A DNA stretch of 64,000 nucleotides from Panonychus citri. Taxonomy: Eukaryota > Arthropoda > Arachnida > Trombidiformes > Tetranychidae. Of this stretch, positions 36,035 through 44,718 are shown in pieces. The translations under genes were made by a program, and so were the position numbers. Location of the stretch: the NCBI RefSeq assembly GCF_014898815.1, contig NW_026515530.1:372001-436000 (forward strand), given 5' to 3'. The first letter of the stretch is position 1, and each line of letters starts with the position of its first letter. The notes under the pieces are model-generated. The model was not told the DNA's origin and did no database searches. It was given only the letters and a program-made list of their open reading frames with translations.

Positions 36035-37723
36035 CTCCCCTGAGTTTTGATTAAGATACCTTTTTAAGGCTTCTTTCGGGATTTTGACAATAGGCTTAGA
36101 GGAGACGGAGGAACTAGGGTTAGGAATTTCAATAGAATCCATGGGTTCCTCGGTGGCTTGATACTTGGGTCGATATTTATTCAGATAAAGAATATCTTCC
36201 TCTTGGTTATCCTCCATGGTCAGGAAAATTTTATCGTCTAGTTGTTCCGCATCCTTTAGGTTTACACTTGAATCAATTGCTTCGGCAATTTCATTGAGGC
36301 TTTCTTCCATAGCGATGGTAGTTTCATCACCTTGATATGGAGTTCGTTCCACCACATCGACCTCATAGGGTAATCCTATTTCTTCCAAATTGATTAAAAG
36401 TGGATTCTCATTTTCGGAATCGGAACTTTCACTTTCTTCCTCTAGGTTACTAAGTTTTTCGGACTTTGATTTTGGTGAATAACTTGATGAATGTTGAGGA
36501 GAAACACAATTTCCATCGTGCTCAGGATTGTAGCGACGATGACTATAGTAAGACCAGTCTGATGGCCAAGTTGCTTCTCGTTTATCCACTTTATCGGCGT
36601 AGATTTTGAGCAACTGGGAAACAGCTTTATTGGAACAGGTTATAGCCATATTTCCAAAGTGAATTCCATCAGCGTAATTTTCAATCATTTCTTCAATTCG
36701 TTGCCAAAAGGCCATGTAGAGTTTCATGGAGATAATTGCCTCTACAGCGGGTGAATGAGGGCCTTTTTCGATAACGAACCCTTGGAAAATCAGAAATGAG
36801 ATTAGGGAAAGACTGGCGGGGTGTTCCAAATATGGAGAAAAGAATTGATTCACTTCCCGCATTTTGGGCTTTAGCCAATTGATTTCTTCGTCTTTGAGAT
36901 CCAAAGCTCGAAGTGCATTAATGAGACCAGCACCAACTAATATTTCCGCGGAAGCAAGATATTTGATGACTTGATCCTTTACAGAGGAAATATGCTTTGC
37001 ATGTTTAAGATCACTCTTTTGAAGTCCATGGTAATAACTATCCATGTGAGTGATGTTGGTGTGTCGAACTAAAGTTTCATAAATCACATCACAATGTCCG
37101 TCTACGATGACAACCCAAACTGGTCGACAGATCGGAGCAATTCGTAAACCTTTGCGAGGGACATATCGAGATTCATTGATTCGAACATAAGCCATGTGAA
37201 GGGCAAAAGTTAGTGATGGATTAGGGTGAGTCTCAGTGTTTTTCTTGATCAAATGCTCATAGGCAGTTGGTAGTTGAGGGATCTTAACACTGGTTTTCTT
37301 GAGAAAGATTTCCAACGATTCGATTCGTTTACTCTCTCTTTGTTTTTCTCTATAGGGATTTGGTTGTTGCACTTTTGGGGGTCCAAGGTTTCTCAAACTG
37401 GGAAACCATTTGAAAATGTTATCGATCAGATGTTGTTTCTTTTCTGTCGATAGACGTGCGAGTGGGTCAATCCTAATGAATGACATCCCTTGAGCTTCAT
37501 TGTCACTGGCGATGGAGACAACGGAATTTGATCTCTGGATTCGGGGAATTCCTTGAGCCACTTTTAACCATTCTTCACTTTCTCTTAGAAGATATTCGGG
37601 AACTTGATTCCAGAAAATGGTTGGTGATCGGAATCCTTGACCAGGAGCACTTGGTTTACCAATAACAGGGTGAAAGCCAATATCTTGAAGGTATTGTTCA
37701 GCTTCAAAGATTGGTGCTGAAGG
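36032..37723 (-). CDS. Retrotransposon 3' ORF with DEDDh-exonuclease-like domain, catalytic residues lost
   Basis: The frame is open from about 37723 to a TGA made by the first bases of the 3' LTR (about 563 codons). It is the -1 continuation of the pol frame: codons around 37560-37720 (EAEQYLQDIGFHPV and on) are coding-like with no start codon of their own. The central part (about 36886-37204) has VWVVIVDGHCDVIYETLV, then a spaced HGLQKSDL and ILVGAGLINALRAL. This follows the pattern of REXO/ISG20-type 3'-5' exonucleases (VxxVD..G.VIYD..V; DL..A; ILVGHxLxxDLxxL). The Asp-x-Glu motif expected upstream is absent, and the VGHxLxxD motif reads VGAGLINA, so nuclease activity is unlikely. The C-terminal 170 residues are acidic and Ser-rich. 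It sits where an envelope gene is found in errantiviruses, but no signal peptide or membrane helix is seen. Fold assignment is inference from motif pattern. Confidence 0.7.
   Translation of the reverse strand, partial: PSAPIFEAEQYLQDIGFHPVIGKPSAPGQGFRSPTIFWNQVPEYLLRESEEWLKVAQGIPRIQRSNSVVSIASDNEAQGMSFIRIDPLARLSTEKKQHLIDNIFKWFPSLRNLGPPKVQQPNPYREKQRESKRIESLEIFLKKTSVKIPQLPTAYEHLIKKNTETHPNPSLTFALHMAYVRINESRYVPRKGLRIAPICRPVWVVIVDGHCDVIYETLVRHTNITHMDSYYHGLQKSDLKHAKHISSVKDQVIKYLASAEILVGAGLINALRALDLKDEEINWLKPKMREVNQFFSPYLEHPASLSLISFLIFQGFVIEKGPHSPAVEAIISMKLYMAFWQRIEEMIENYADGIHFGNMAITCSNKAVSQLLKIYADKVDKREATWPSDWSYYSHRRYNPEHDGNCVSPQHSSSYSPKSKSEKLSNLEEESESSDSENENPLLINLEEIGLPYEVDVVERTPYQGDETTIAMEESLNEIAEAIDSSVNLKDAEQLDDKIFLTMEDNQEEDILYLNKYRPKYQATEEPMDSIEIPNPSSSVSSKPIVKIPKEALKRYLNQNSGE
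36035..36042 (-). other. Polypurine tract next to 3' LTR
   Basis: The coding strand reads CAGGGGAG directly before the TGAAAG of the 3' LTR, the expected place for the plus-strand primer. The tract is short and is also translated as the last codons of the 3' ORF. Confidence 0.6.
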
Positions 37724-40700
37724 TCACTGATTCTTTTCATGACTGACCAGTAATTGGTTCCAAGGTCGGTGTATGTTCGAACCTTGTTAGGGCTATAGCT
37801 CGGGTCTTCTGGGTTTTCATCTCGGCCAAGTAAAACACAAGCCCAAAGTTCCATCTTCTTTTCCCAAATTTTTGGAAAGGTAACGGGAACCACTGGTTTC
37901 TTGATGTGATGAGGAAGTAGATTAGCTAACCGTTGAGGTTCTTTAGCTATAGCTTGGCGAGTTGGTCCAGGAACAAAATCATGAAGAAGATTAATTTCAA
38001 TTTCCTCTTCGAAAAGTCCTTTCTTGCACTTGTTCTCATGAGATGAGAATTCAACTGGATTAAGCGCAAGTTGGCAATGAGATCGTCGACAAACGAATTT
38101 AGAAGCTTGATAAAGCTCTAGAGAGTGAGAAGGAGAGATTTCCTTTTGTGATGGATAATCATCACTGTCGACAGAGAAAAGTATACAATCGGGGCTTAGG
38201 CATAAGAATTTTTCTTGCTTCTTAGCTGGAATTAGATTTAAAGCTTGAATAAGCTTGTTGAGCCATTGTACACATTTACTACAGTACCATTGGGAGCATA
38301 TTCCACAGGCAACAGGGTCGATGCAAAAATGTTCACATAATCGACACAAAGAAGTTGGCATCAGGTCCAGTAATTTTTCATGAATTACCTTTGATCGGGA
38401 CAATCCTCTAGGAATCTCATCCAGGTCGAGATCATAGATAGAAGGATTTTGGGCCAAGTTGTAGAAGATTTTTTCTCGAATAAATTTGGAGAAAAGTTCT
38501 TTTCGTTGTTGGTTCTTTTTAGCTCTAGCTTCGATTGCGTTTTTTATCTCAAAGAATTTTTCTTTAGAGAGATAATGAGGTAACTCTTGAACAGGAAGAG
38601 GCGCAGGAAATTCACCAGGGGCAAATTCGTAGTCATAGGGACCAGGGTATTTCTTGGTTTTAACCACGGGTTGAACCTCTTGTTCGTTATCATAGTAAGA
38701 TGATGTCGAGGGCCATGGTGTTGGTTGAACATCTTTAGGGTTCCAATCACACTTCGATGATGATGGAGAGGCTGCAGGGACATTGATGATGTCTTTTTCC
38801 ATGACTAAAGTTGTTACCTTAGAGTTATTTTCACAATCGTCGGAAATGAGAGCGTAGACACAAGAACAATTTTCAGTCTCTAGATTATCCGGAGATGATG
38901 ATCGATTCACTTTTTTATTTGGGTGAATTGGTGGTGATGAAGCACGTTTACTTGAGGAAGTAGATGGTTGATTATAGTCAAGCTTTTCACTCGAAGAAGA
39001 ACTTTGATTTAAAGTTGATTGTTCAGGAGAACGACGATCACTGACATTTGACGGAGAAGACATTTTCTTTTTATTCACTAATCCACAGAGATAAAGTGAA
39101 GGCTTAAAGCTAATTTGCTTTTTTGTCAATAGATTAAAATAACTAATAAAGGCTTTTTTAAACAAATTTGAAAGATTAACTTTGGCGATTATAATCGAAA
39201 TGATTTTTCTTAATTCATCTGATGTTGACCAAAAAGAGAAATGATTATGATTGTTCAAGATGGTGATCTTTTTGTATCGATGATCAGGTGATAGCCAAGT
39301 AATTAAATCTGTTTCATTTAGACCAATAGGGTTACAGATGTAAATGAAGTCAACTGTGGGAATTTGCCTTCTGAGTCTTTGGCGGGTAATTACTTTTTCC
39401 TCGTTAGAGATGATGTTTTGTTGATTGGCAATTATAAGCTTATCAGCGCTTTGTCTTGTCTTCTTTACTTTTTTAATTGGGGTCAAAATTGAGTCATTTT
39501 GATCGTTAATTTCATTTTGACTTTGTTGAGTTAAATCATCAGTACTTGAGTAATTAGAGTTAAGGGTATCGCTTGGTTCATTAGAGCAATTAGATGATTC
39601 ATCTAGTTCGTTGTTTTCAATAGAAGATTGGGTTTCATTTTCTTCTGGTTCTAACCAAGTTTCTGAACAAAAATATCGATCACGAATTTCTTGAAGCTTT
39701 TGATTTAGTTCGCCCTTATAAGGTTTAGTGTTACTGACATTTACAGAGAAAACATCATATGTTTCAGGGTTTAGCAAGAGTAAAGATCCTTTCAGCATAT
39801 TTAAAAGTAGATAAGGTCCTGTGTATTTAGGATTAAGTTTTTTACTCATCTCTTTATCGATAGATGTATTTTTTAACCAAATAAAATCACCAAGTTGATA
39901 AGGTGGGGGTTTAAGAACTAATTTTGCTCTATGGATTTGATATTCTTGTTGGGCTCTTAGGCGAGCATAAGCTAATTTTCTAGCTTCGACGACGTTAACT
40001 GAATGAGTTAATTCGAGTTCGAGTTGATTGTCGATAGACTTTCTAACACTCATTCCAAAGACTAAAAAGAATGGTGAGAAACGGGTAATTTTGTGCATTG
40101 AAGTATTGATTGCGTAAAGGGAACTTTCCAACCCTTCCGTTAAATTTTTTGTTCCTCTTGAAATAACTAGAGTTCTGAGTCTTTCGGCGATAGTTTTGTT
40201 AGAACGTTCAACTATCCCTTGCGACTGTGGATGGTAGGGGTTAGAAGTTTGATGTTTTATACCATAGTAAGTCAGAAATTCATTGAAATCAGTACTCATA
40301 AAGTTTCTTCCTTGGTCCGTTTGGATTATTTTTGGGCAACCGAACAAAGTGAAATATCCCTTTAGGAATTTGATCACATTAGGAGTTTTTTGATCACCGT
40401 ACATTTTTGCGTATACGTAACGGGATAGAGTATCGATGATTACCAAGATGACTTTTTGGGTATTTCGAATTGTGATGGGGCCTTGTACGTCGAGCTCAAC
40501 TCTTTCAAAAATTTGAGTTGGAATTGGTTTGGCGACGGGTTCTCCATAGGTTACATTAGCGGCTTTAGCTGAATGACAAGTATCACAATTATTACAGAGT
40601 CTTTGTATCTCATCATAGAGATGTTTCATCCAAAATCTTTGGGAAATTTGTTGATAGGTTTTTTCCACACCAAAGTGACCTCCTTCAGGAGCTGAATGGA

Positions 40701-43692
40701 ATTGGTCAAACATTTCTTGCAATAATTGAGTTCCAATTACAAGGCGGGGGTTGTTGATGAAACGATTCATTTTGTTGGAATCGTATCTATAGATCAGATT
40801 ATTTCTTAACTGATAATATCGAAGAGCATCTCGATCATTGTCGAGGAGAAGTTTCTTTAACTTTTGACAATTTACATCGTTGTTCTGAAACTTTGTGACC
40901 TTTTCTTTCCATGGAATAGGTTCTTTCTGTAGATATACGATTTCATGAGGGTATTTTAGATCACCAAGTGGATCGGGTAAGGTAAAGTTGACAACGTTGA
41001 ACCCAAGTTCAAGTTCTTTTCCTTCGTCCTCATATGCATAATTCATTGTCAATAGACAATCCAGATATTCTTGTTCAGGTTCAAGAATATGTTTGAGGTC
41101 CCATTCGAGTTGGTACCTTGAGAAACAATCAGGGGCATGAGTGGAACCTTGTCGATAGACCACTTTAAAGTCGAAGGTGCTCAACATGATCGACCATCTT
41201 TGCAATCGCAAATTTTTGAAATTGACCTTAGTTATCTGGCATAAGGCGTGGTGGTCGGTCTCCACTATGAATTGATCATTCTCTAAAAAGTGATGATACT
41301 TTCTTATAGCGACAAAAATCGCAAGTAGTTCTTTTTCGCTGACTGTGTAATGTCGTTGATGTTTTTGGATCTTTTGAGAGAAAAAGCTAATAGGCTTCCA
41401 ATCTTTTACTTGATCGATCGGTTGGTTTTTGTCGAAATTTTCAGAATCGGGGTCTTCTTGCAAGAGGATTCCTCCTACAGCGAGTTCTGAGGCGTCAACC
41501 GAGATCTTCTTTCTCAGATCAGGGTCGAAGTGCACTAACATTGTTGTTTCAATGAGTGAATTTTTCAGAATGTCTAAAGTCTTTTTATCCTCGCTGGTCA
41601 TGCAAAATTTTCTTTCTCTAGAGATGAGGCGATACAGTGGGGCAGCCAATCTTGAGTAATTGGGAATGTATCTAGAGAAATAATTGAAACAACCAAGAAT
41701 GGATTGTAACTCTCGTACATTTTTCGGGTACGGCAACAGCTTGAGGGCAGTGACTTTTTGAGGGTCTGGTTTGATACCTTTACCATTTACTACATGTCCT
41801 AGTAGTAAGATTTCTTCGTAACCAAAGTTGCATTTTTCGATCTTGCATTTAAGGTTAAATTGACGGAAACGGGTTAATACCATTTCGGTGTTGGTGAGAA
41901 GCTCGTGCCAAGTTTTTCCAAAGACAGGCACATCGTCGAAATAACCGAGGGCTTCTTTATATTGAAGATCTCCCAGAACTTTACTCATTAGGTTCTGAAA
42001 GATAAAAGGGGCTCCAGATAAGCCCATAGGCAACCTTTTATAATGGTACTTCCTATCGGGTGTTACAAACACGGTTTTGGATCTCTCTTCTAAAGGCAAT
42101 TCTATTTGGTGATAGCCTTGGTAAAGATCGAACATATTAAAATATCGGGTACCACGAACTGATTCAAAACAGTCTTCGATGCGAGGCATTGGCATTCTGG
42201 GTACTCTAGTAATTCGATTTAACATTCGGAAATCGGTAACTAGTCGATGAGTTCCATCACTTCTGGGAACTAATAATGCTGGACTTCCTCCATCGGCGTC
42301 AGACTCTTCCACAATATCTGCATCTATTAAGCTTTGAATTGTTTTTGAAAAAGCTTCCCGTTTATCCTTACTGCAAGGATAGGGTTTCTGATAGGGTATT
42401 GGATTGTCACCAATATCTATAGATACAGGGCAGATTGATGAGGGTACAAATCCCAAGTCGAGGCGATGTTGTGAGAAAACATCCTGGAAACTAACCAAGA
42501 GGTTTATTAGTTCCTCTTGTTGAGTTAGAGAGAGCTCAGGATTGATGCGGGCTTTAATTCTTTCCACAAAGGGTTTCTCTGTCTCCGGTGGGACAGGAAC
42601 AACGTTGGCCATTAGCAATTTAACTTTTTCGTCCATGATTTCCATTTTCATCACGGGAATGAGTTTTGGTTCATCTTCAGTTGAAGGCAATTTGGCTATA
42701 GCTGTATCAGGAAATTCATTGATAATAGCCAAGGGGTTAAGTTGAGAAGGTGATAGCCGAGTCGATGAGTTAAGAATATACCTTGTTTCTCCACTTCTAC
42801 AGAAACGAAAGTTGAACTCGGGGTCGAGTAATTCACCTTTAGGGTCTTTTCGAGCATAAACCTCGTATTTTTCTCCGGTTGATTCTAAGATCATGTAGAA
42901 GAGGTGGAGAAAAACATTACCAATTAGGCAGACAGGGTCAAAATCTTTAATGATTTGCACTTTAATGATTCGAGGTTCATCCATTTTTCGGTGTTTGACT
43001 ACAGCATAAGCGAAGCCAATAGTATCCAATGAATGTCGAGCATTAATACCAACTACTTGTTGACTATAGTTGATCACATCGGCACCCAATATTTTTGCAA
43101 TTTTTTCGTCGATTGCGGTAATTGAAGCACCGGTATCCAGTAATACATTAGTACTTTGAACGAACGTCCGATCGGGTTGATCGAAGTTAATTTTGACTAG
43201 AGGTAGATGTTTTACTCTAGTATGTCCCAGGTTAGTTAACAAGGGAAGAGGGGTCATGAGGTAACCGAAGGAATTTCTTAAACCTTCAGGGGTATTAGCT
43301 AAATTTATCGTCTCACCCTCTTGAAGCTGAGTAGTTAAAATTTTCTTCTCAGTGGTTGGAGCTTTGTCCTTGTGGGATGATGATTCATCACGAGCTTTCT
43401 TTCGGCAATATTGTTCATCGTGTCCATAGATATGACAATAGTTACACTTAGCCTTTTGACGCACATTTGGGTTGTTGCGTTGATCAGAGTTAGAATTACT
43501 AACTGATTTAGACACTTCCTTTTCACGAGTGTTGGGCTTTCCTCTAGGCTTATCTTTTCTTTTGCTAGATTCGGCATTTAAATGTTCAAAATGGAACCGA
43601 TTCAAAGTATCGGTTATATCCGGAAGATTTTTATGAGCACCACGGGCGTAAATTTCGTCTCGGATGTATTTGGGAATGTGAAAGGATATCAT
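37585..43692 (-). CDS. Gag nucleocapsid tail + Pol polyprotein + 3' zinc-finger extension
   Basis: A 2,035-codon frame from ATG 43692. In order: Gag tail and CCHC zinc knuckle (CNYCHIYGHDEQYC, residues 83-96); aspartic protease (LLDTGAS, 186); reverse transcriptase (FDLYQGYHQI, 521; active site YFDD, 584-587); RNase H (SVDAS, 731); integrase with HHCC finger (about 999-1039), catalytic Asp 1068 (LDVQG), Asp 1126 (TDQGR), Glu 1162 (VERSNK) and a GPY/F-type motif (KYTGPYLL, about 1290). These enzymes look intact. The frame then continues about 700 codons: a Ser/Asn-rich linker, a PHD/RING-like finger (Cys 1783, 1786, 1796, 1799, 1804, 1807, 1831, 1836) and a second Cys/His finger (Cys 1868, 1873, His 1885, Cys 1889). 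The last 45 codons appear out of frame; coding continues at -1 in the 36032-37723 ORF. Gag and pol frames are in register but separated by stops at 43695-43755. Confidence 0.95.
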   Translation of the reverse strand: MISFHIPKYIRDEIYARGAHKNLPDITDTLNRFHFEHLNAESSKRKDKPRGKPNTREKEVSKSVSNSNSDQRNNPNVRQKAKCNYCHIYGHDEQYCRKKARDESSSHKDKAPTTEKKILTTQLQEGETINLANTPEGLRNSFGYLMTPLPLLTNLGHTRVKHLPLVKINFDQPDRTFVQSTNVLLDTGASITAIDEKIAKILGADVINYSQQVVGINARHSLDTIGFAYAVVKHRKMDEPRIIKVQIIKDFDPVCLIGNVFLHLFYMILESTGEKYEVYARKDPKGELLDPEFNFRFCRSGETRYILNSSTRLSPSQLNPLAIINEFPDTAIAKLPSTEDEPKLIPVMKMEIMDEKVKLLMANVVPVPPETEKPFVERIKARINPELSLTQQEELINLLVSFQDVFSQHRLDLGFVPSSICPVSIDIGDNPIPYQKPYPCSKDKREAFSKTIQSLIDADIVEESDADGGSPALLVPRSDGTHRLVTDFRMLNRITRVPRMPMPRIEDCFESVRGTRYFNMFDLYQGYHQIELPLEERSKTVFVTPDRKYHYKRLPMGLSGAPFIFQNLMSKVLGDLQYKEALGYFDDVPVFGKTWHELLTNTEMVLTRFRQFNLKCKIEKCNFGYEEILLLGHVVNGKGIKPDPQKVTALKLLPYPKNVRELQSILGCFNYFSRYIPNYSRLAAPLYRLISRERKFCMTSEDKKTLDILKNSLIETTMLVHFDPDLRKKISVDASELAVGGILLQEDPDSENFDKNQPIDQVKDWKPISFFSQKIQKHQRHYTVSEKELLAIFVAIRKYHHFLENDQFIVETDHHALCQITKVNFKNLRLQRWSIMLSTFDFKVVYRQGSTHAPDCFSRYQLEWDLKHILEPEQEYLDCLLTMNYAYEDEGKELELGFNVVNFTLPDPLGDLKYPHEIVYLQKEPIPWKEKVTKFQNNDVNCQKLKKLLLDNDRDALRYYQLRNNLIYRYDSNKMNRFINNPRLVIGTQLLQEMFDQFHSAPEGGHFGVEKTYQQISQRFWMKHLYDEIQRLCNNCDTCHSAKAANVTYGEPVAKPIPTQIFERVELDVQGPITIRNTQKVILVIIDTLSRYVYAKMYGDQKTPNVIKFLKGYFTLFGCPKIIQTDQGRNFMSTDFNEFLTYYGIKHQTSNPYHPQSQGIVERSNKTIAERLRTLVISRGTKNLTEGLESSLYAINTSMHKITRFSPFFLVFGMSVRKSIDNQLELELTHSVNVVEARKLAYARLRAQQEYQIHRAKLVLKPPPYQLGDFIWLKNTSIDKEMSKKLNPKYTGPYLLLNMLKGSLLLLNPETYDVFSVNVSNTKPYKGELNQKLQEIRDRYFCSETWLEPEENETQSSIENNELDESSNCSNEPSDTLNSNYSSTDDLTQQSQNEINDQNDSILTPIKKVKKTRQSADKLIIANQQNIISNEEKVITRQRLRRQIPTVDFIYICNPIGLNETDLITWLSPDHRYKKITILNNHNHFSFWSTSDELRKIISIIIAKVNLSNLFKKAFISYFNLLTKKQISFKPSLYLCGLVNKKKMSSPSNVSDRRSPEQSTLNQSSSSSEKLDYNQPSTSSSKRASSPPIHPNKKVNRSSSPDNLETENCSCVYALISDDCENNSKVTTLVMEKDIINVPAASPSSSKCDWNPKDVQPTPWPSTSSYYDNEQEVQPVVKTKKYPGPYDYEFAPGEFPAPLPVQELPHYLSKEKFFEIKNAIEARAKKNQQRKELFSKFIREKIFYNLAQNPSIYDLDLDEIPRGLSRSKVIHEKLLDLMPTSLCRLCEHFCIDPVACGICSQWYCSKCVQWLNKLIQALNLIPAKKQEKFLCLSPDCILFSVDSDDYPSQKEISPSHSLELYQASKFVCRRSHCQLALNPVEFSSHENKCKKGLFEEEIEINLLHDFVPGPTRQAIAKEPQRLANLLPHHIKKPVVPVTFPKIWEKKMELWACVLLGRDENPEDPSYSPNKVRTYTDLGTNYWSVMKRISDLQHQSLKLNNTFKILAFTLLLVNQVLLVKDSDHQPFSGIKFPNIF

Positions 43693-43752
43693 ATAAGAAG
43701 GCTTTTTCGGTCACATTTCCTTTAACTTTTCTTATTTGTTCACGTAATTTGT

Positions 43753-44652
43753 TCACAAACATGTGGGCACATCTTCAGGCGAGTACCGTATGTTTCTAAG
43801 AACATAATGATCTTTTGATCGATAGGCTGGTCCATCTAAAATTTCCAATAGGCTTGTGGTGTAGACTTCGTAATCGGTAACTTGAGGATCAATTTGTCCA
43901 GCGAGATGAAGCAATTCATGGGCTAATCCTTTGCGGAAGCATCGGAGCCTTGTCTCATCGTCACATTTTTCGTTAGCCAGTTTTTGCTTAGTCTTTAGAC
44001 ACCAAGCTTCCATGTCCTCTCCTCTCTGAAATTCAGGAACTACAGGATCGGGTTTAAAAGCTTTAGCGGTTTCTCGAGTTGCTTCTTGCATTGAGCGACA
44101 CATTTGACTCATTGTTTCTAAGAGAATTTGTTCTCTTGAATGACAAGATGTATTAGACTCGGAATGATGAACAGCACGTTGATTTCCAATAGGAACTTCG
44201 GAGATTTCCACATCGTCCTCTCCGGTACTAAAACTAGGAGCCATTGGTTCAGTTTCAGCATTTTCGGCCTTGTATTCGGCTATAGCTTGTTTTAGAATTC
44301 GCAAGCTTACTTGAGAGACTGGAAGTGCTTTCAAGTCTTCGTCTGTGGACTCCACGACGGTTTCAATCTCATGTCCAAGCTGAGAGAGAAATATTTGAAT
44401 GTCGGATTCAGGTATTCTTTTTTCCCTGAGTTCCTTCACCCAATTGGGAATCTCTTGAGATTCAATTTCCTGGAGGGTAAGCTGAAGAATCTCTTCATCG
44501 GATAATTTTAGTCCGAGAAGGATTAAATTCGTCCTAGTGGCATCAATTAACTTTCTTTTAGCTAATGATCTCATAGGGATAAGCAGCTCCCAATTTCGCA
44601 GGACTGCAATGATCTGATCATTGGTCAGTTCACTTAATGTGGTTTCTGCCAT
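43753..44652 (-). CDS. Retrotransposon Gag (matrix/capsid part), with SAM-like N-terminal domain
   Basis: 299 codons from the ATG at 44652 (MAETTLSELTNDQI) to a TGA at 43755-43753. Residues 68-127 (IPNWVKELREKRI, then STDEDLKALPVSQVSLRILK) follow the pattern of a SAM domain: Trp near the start, a TxxDLKxL turn, then a basic C-terminal helix ending IL..AI. Before it, residues 5-45 resemble a SAP-like helical segment, less surely. The second half (EFQRGEDMEAWCLKTKQKLAN; CFRKGLAHELLHLAG) is a Gag capsid-type region. The zinc knuckle is not here; it begins the downstream frame. The stop is probably the product of an indel, because a continuous Gag-like frame carries on at -1 just beyond it. Confidence 0.9.
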   Translation of the reverse strand: MAETTLSELTNDQIIAVLRNWELLIPMRSLAKRKLIDATRTNLILLGLKLSDEEILQLTLQEIESQEIPNWVKELREKRIPESDIQIFLSQLGHEIETVVESTDEDLKALPVSQVSLRILKQAIAEYKAENAETEPMAPSFSTGEDDVEISEVPIGNQRAVHHSESNTSCHSREQILLETMSQMCRSMQEATRETAKAFKPDPVVPEFQRGEDMEAWCLKTKQKLANEKCDDETRLRCFRKGLAHELLHLAGQIDPQVTDYEVYTTSLLEILDGPAYRSKDHYVLRNIRYSPEDVPTCL

Positions 44653-44696
44653 TCTAAAGTTCACTTAGACACACACTTGATAATAGTCACTTTAAT

Positions 44697-44716
44697 GAAT
44701 CCTGCCTGGGTCGCCA
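44697..44716 (-). other. Primer-binding site (tRNA-Arg-like)
   Basis: Two bases after the 5' LTR the coding strand reads TGGCGACCCAGGCAGGATTC. It begins with the TGG expected to pair with a tRNA CCA end. The following GCGACCCAG pairs with the acceptor stem CTGGGTCG of some animal tRNA-Arg genes, and GGCAGGATTC pairs with a T-arm GAATCCTGCC. The identification as tRNA-Arg is from memory of tRNA acceptor stems and is unverified. Confidence 0.7.
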
Positions 44717-44718
44717 GA

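Noticed and set aside
36032..37561. Envelope glycoprotein (errantivirus-like env) in the third ORF position
   Set aside because: No signal peptide, furin-type site or transmembrane helix; the motif pattern fits an exonuclease fold instead.
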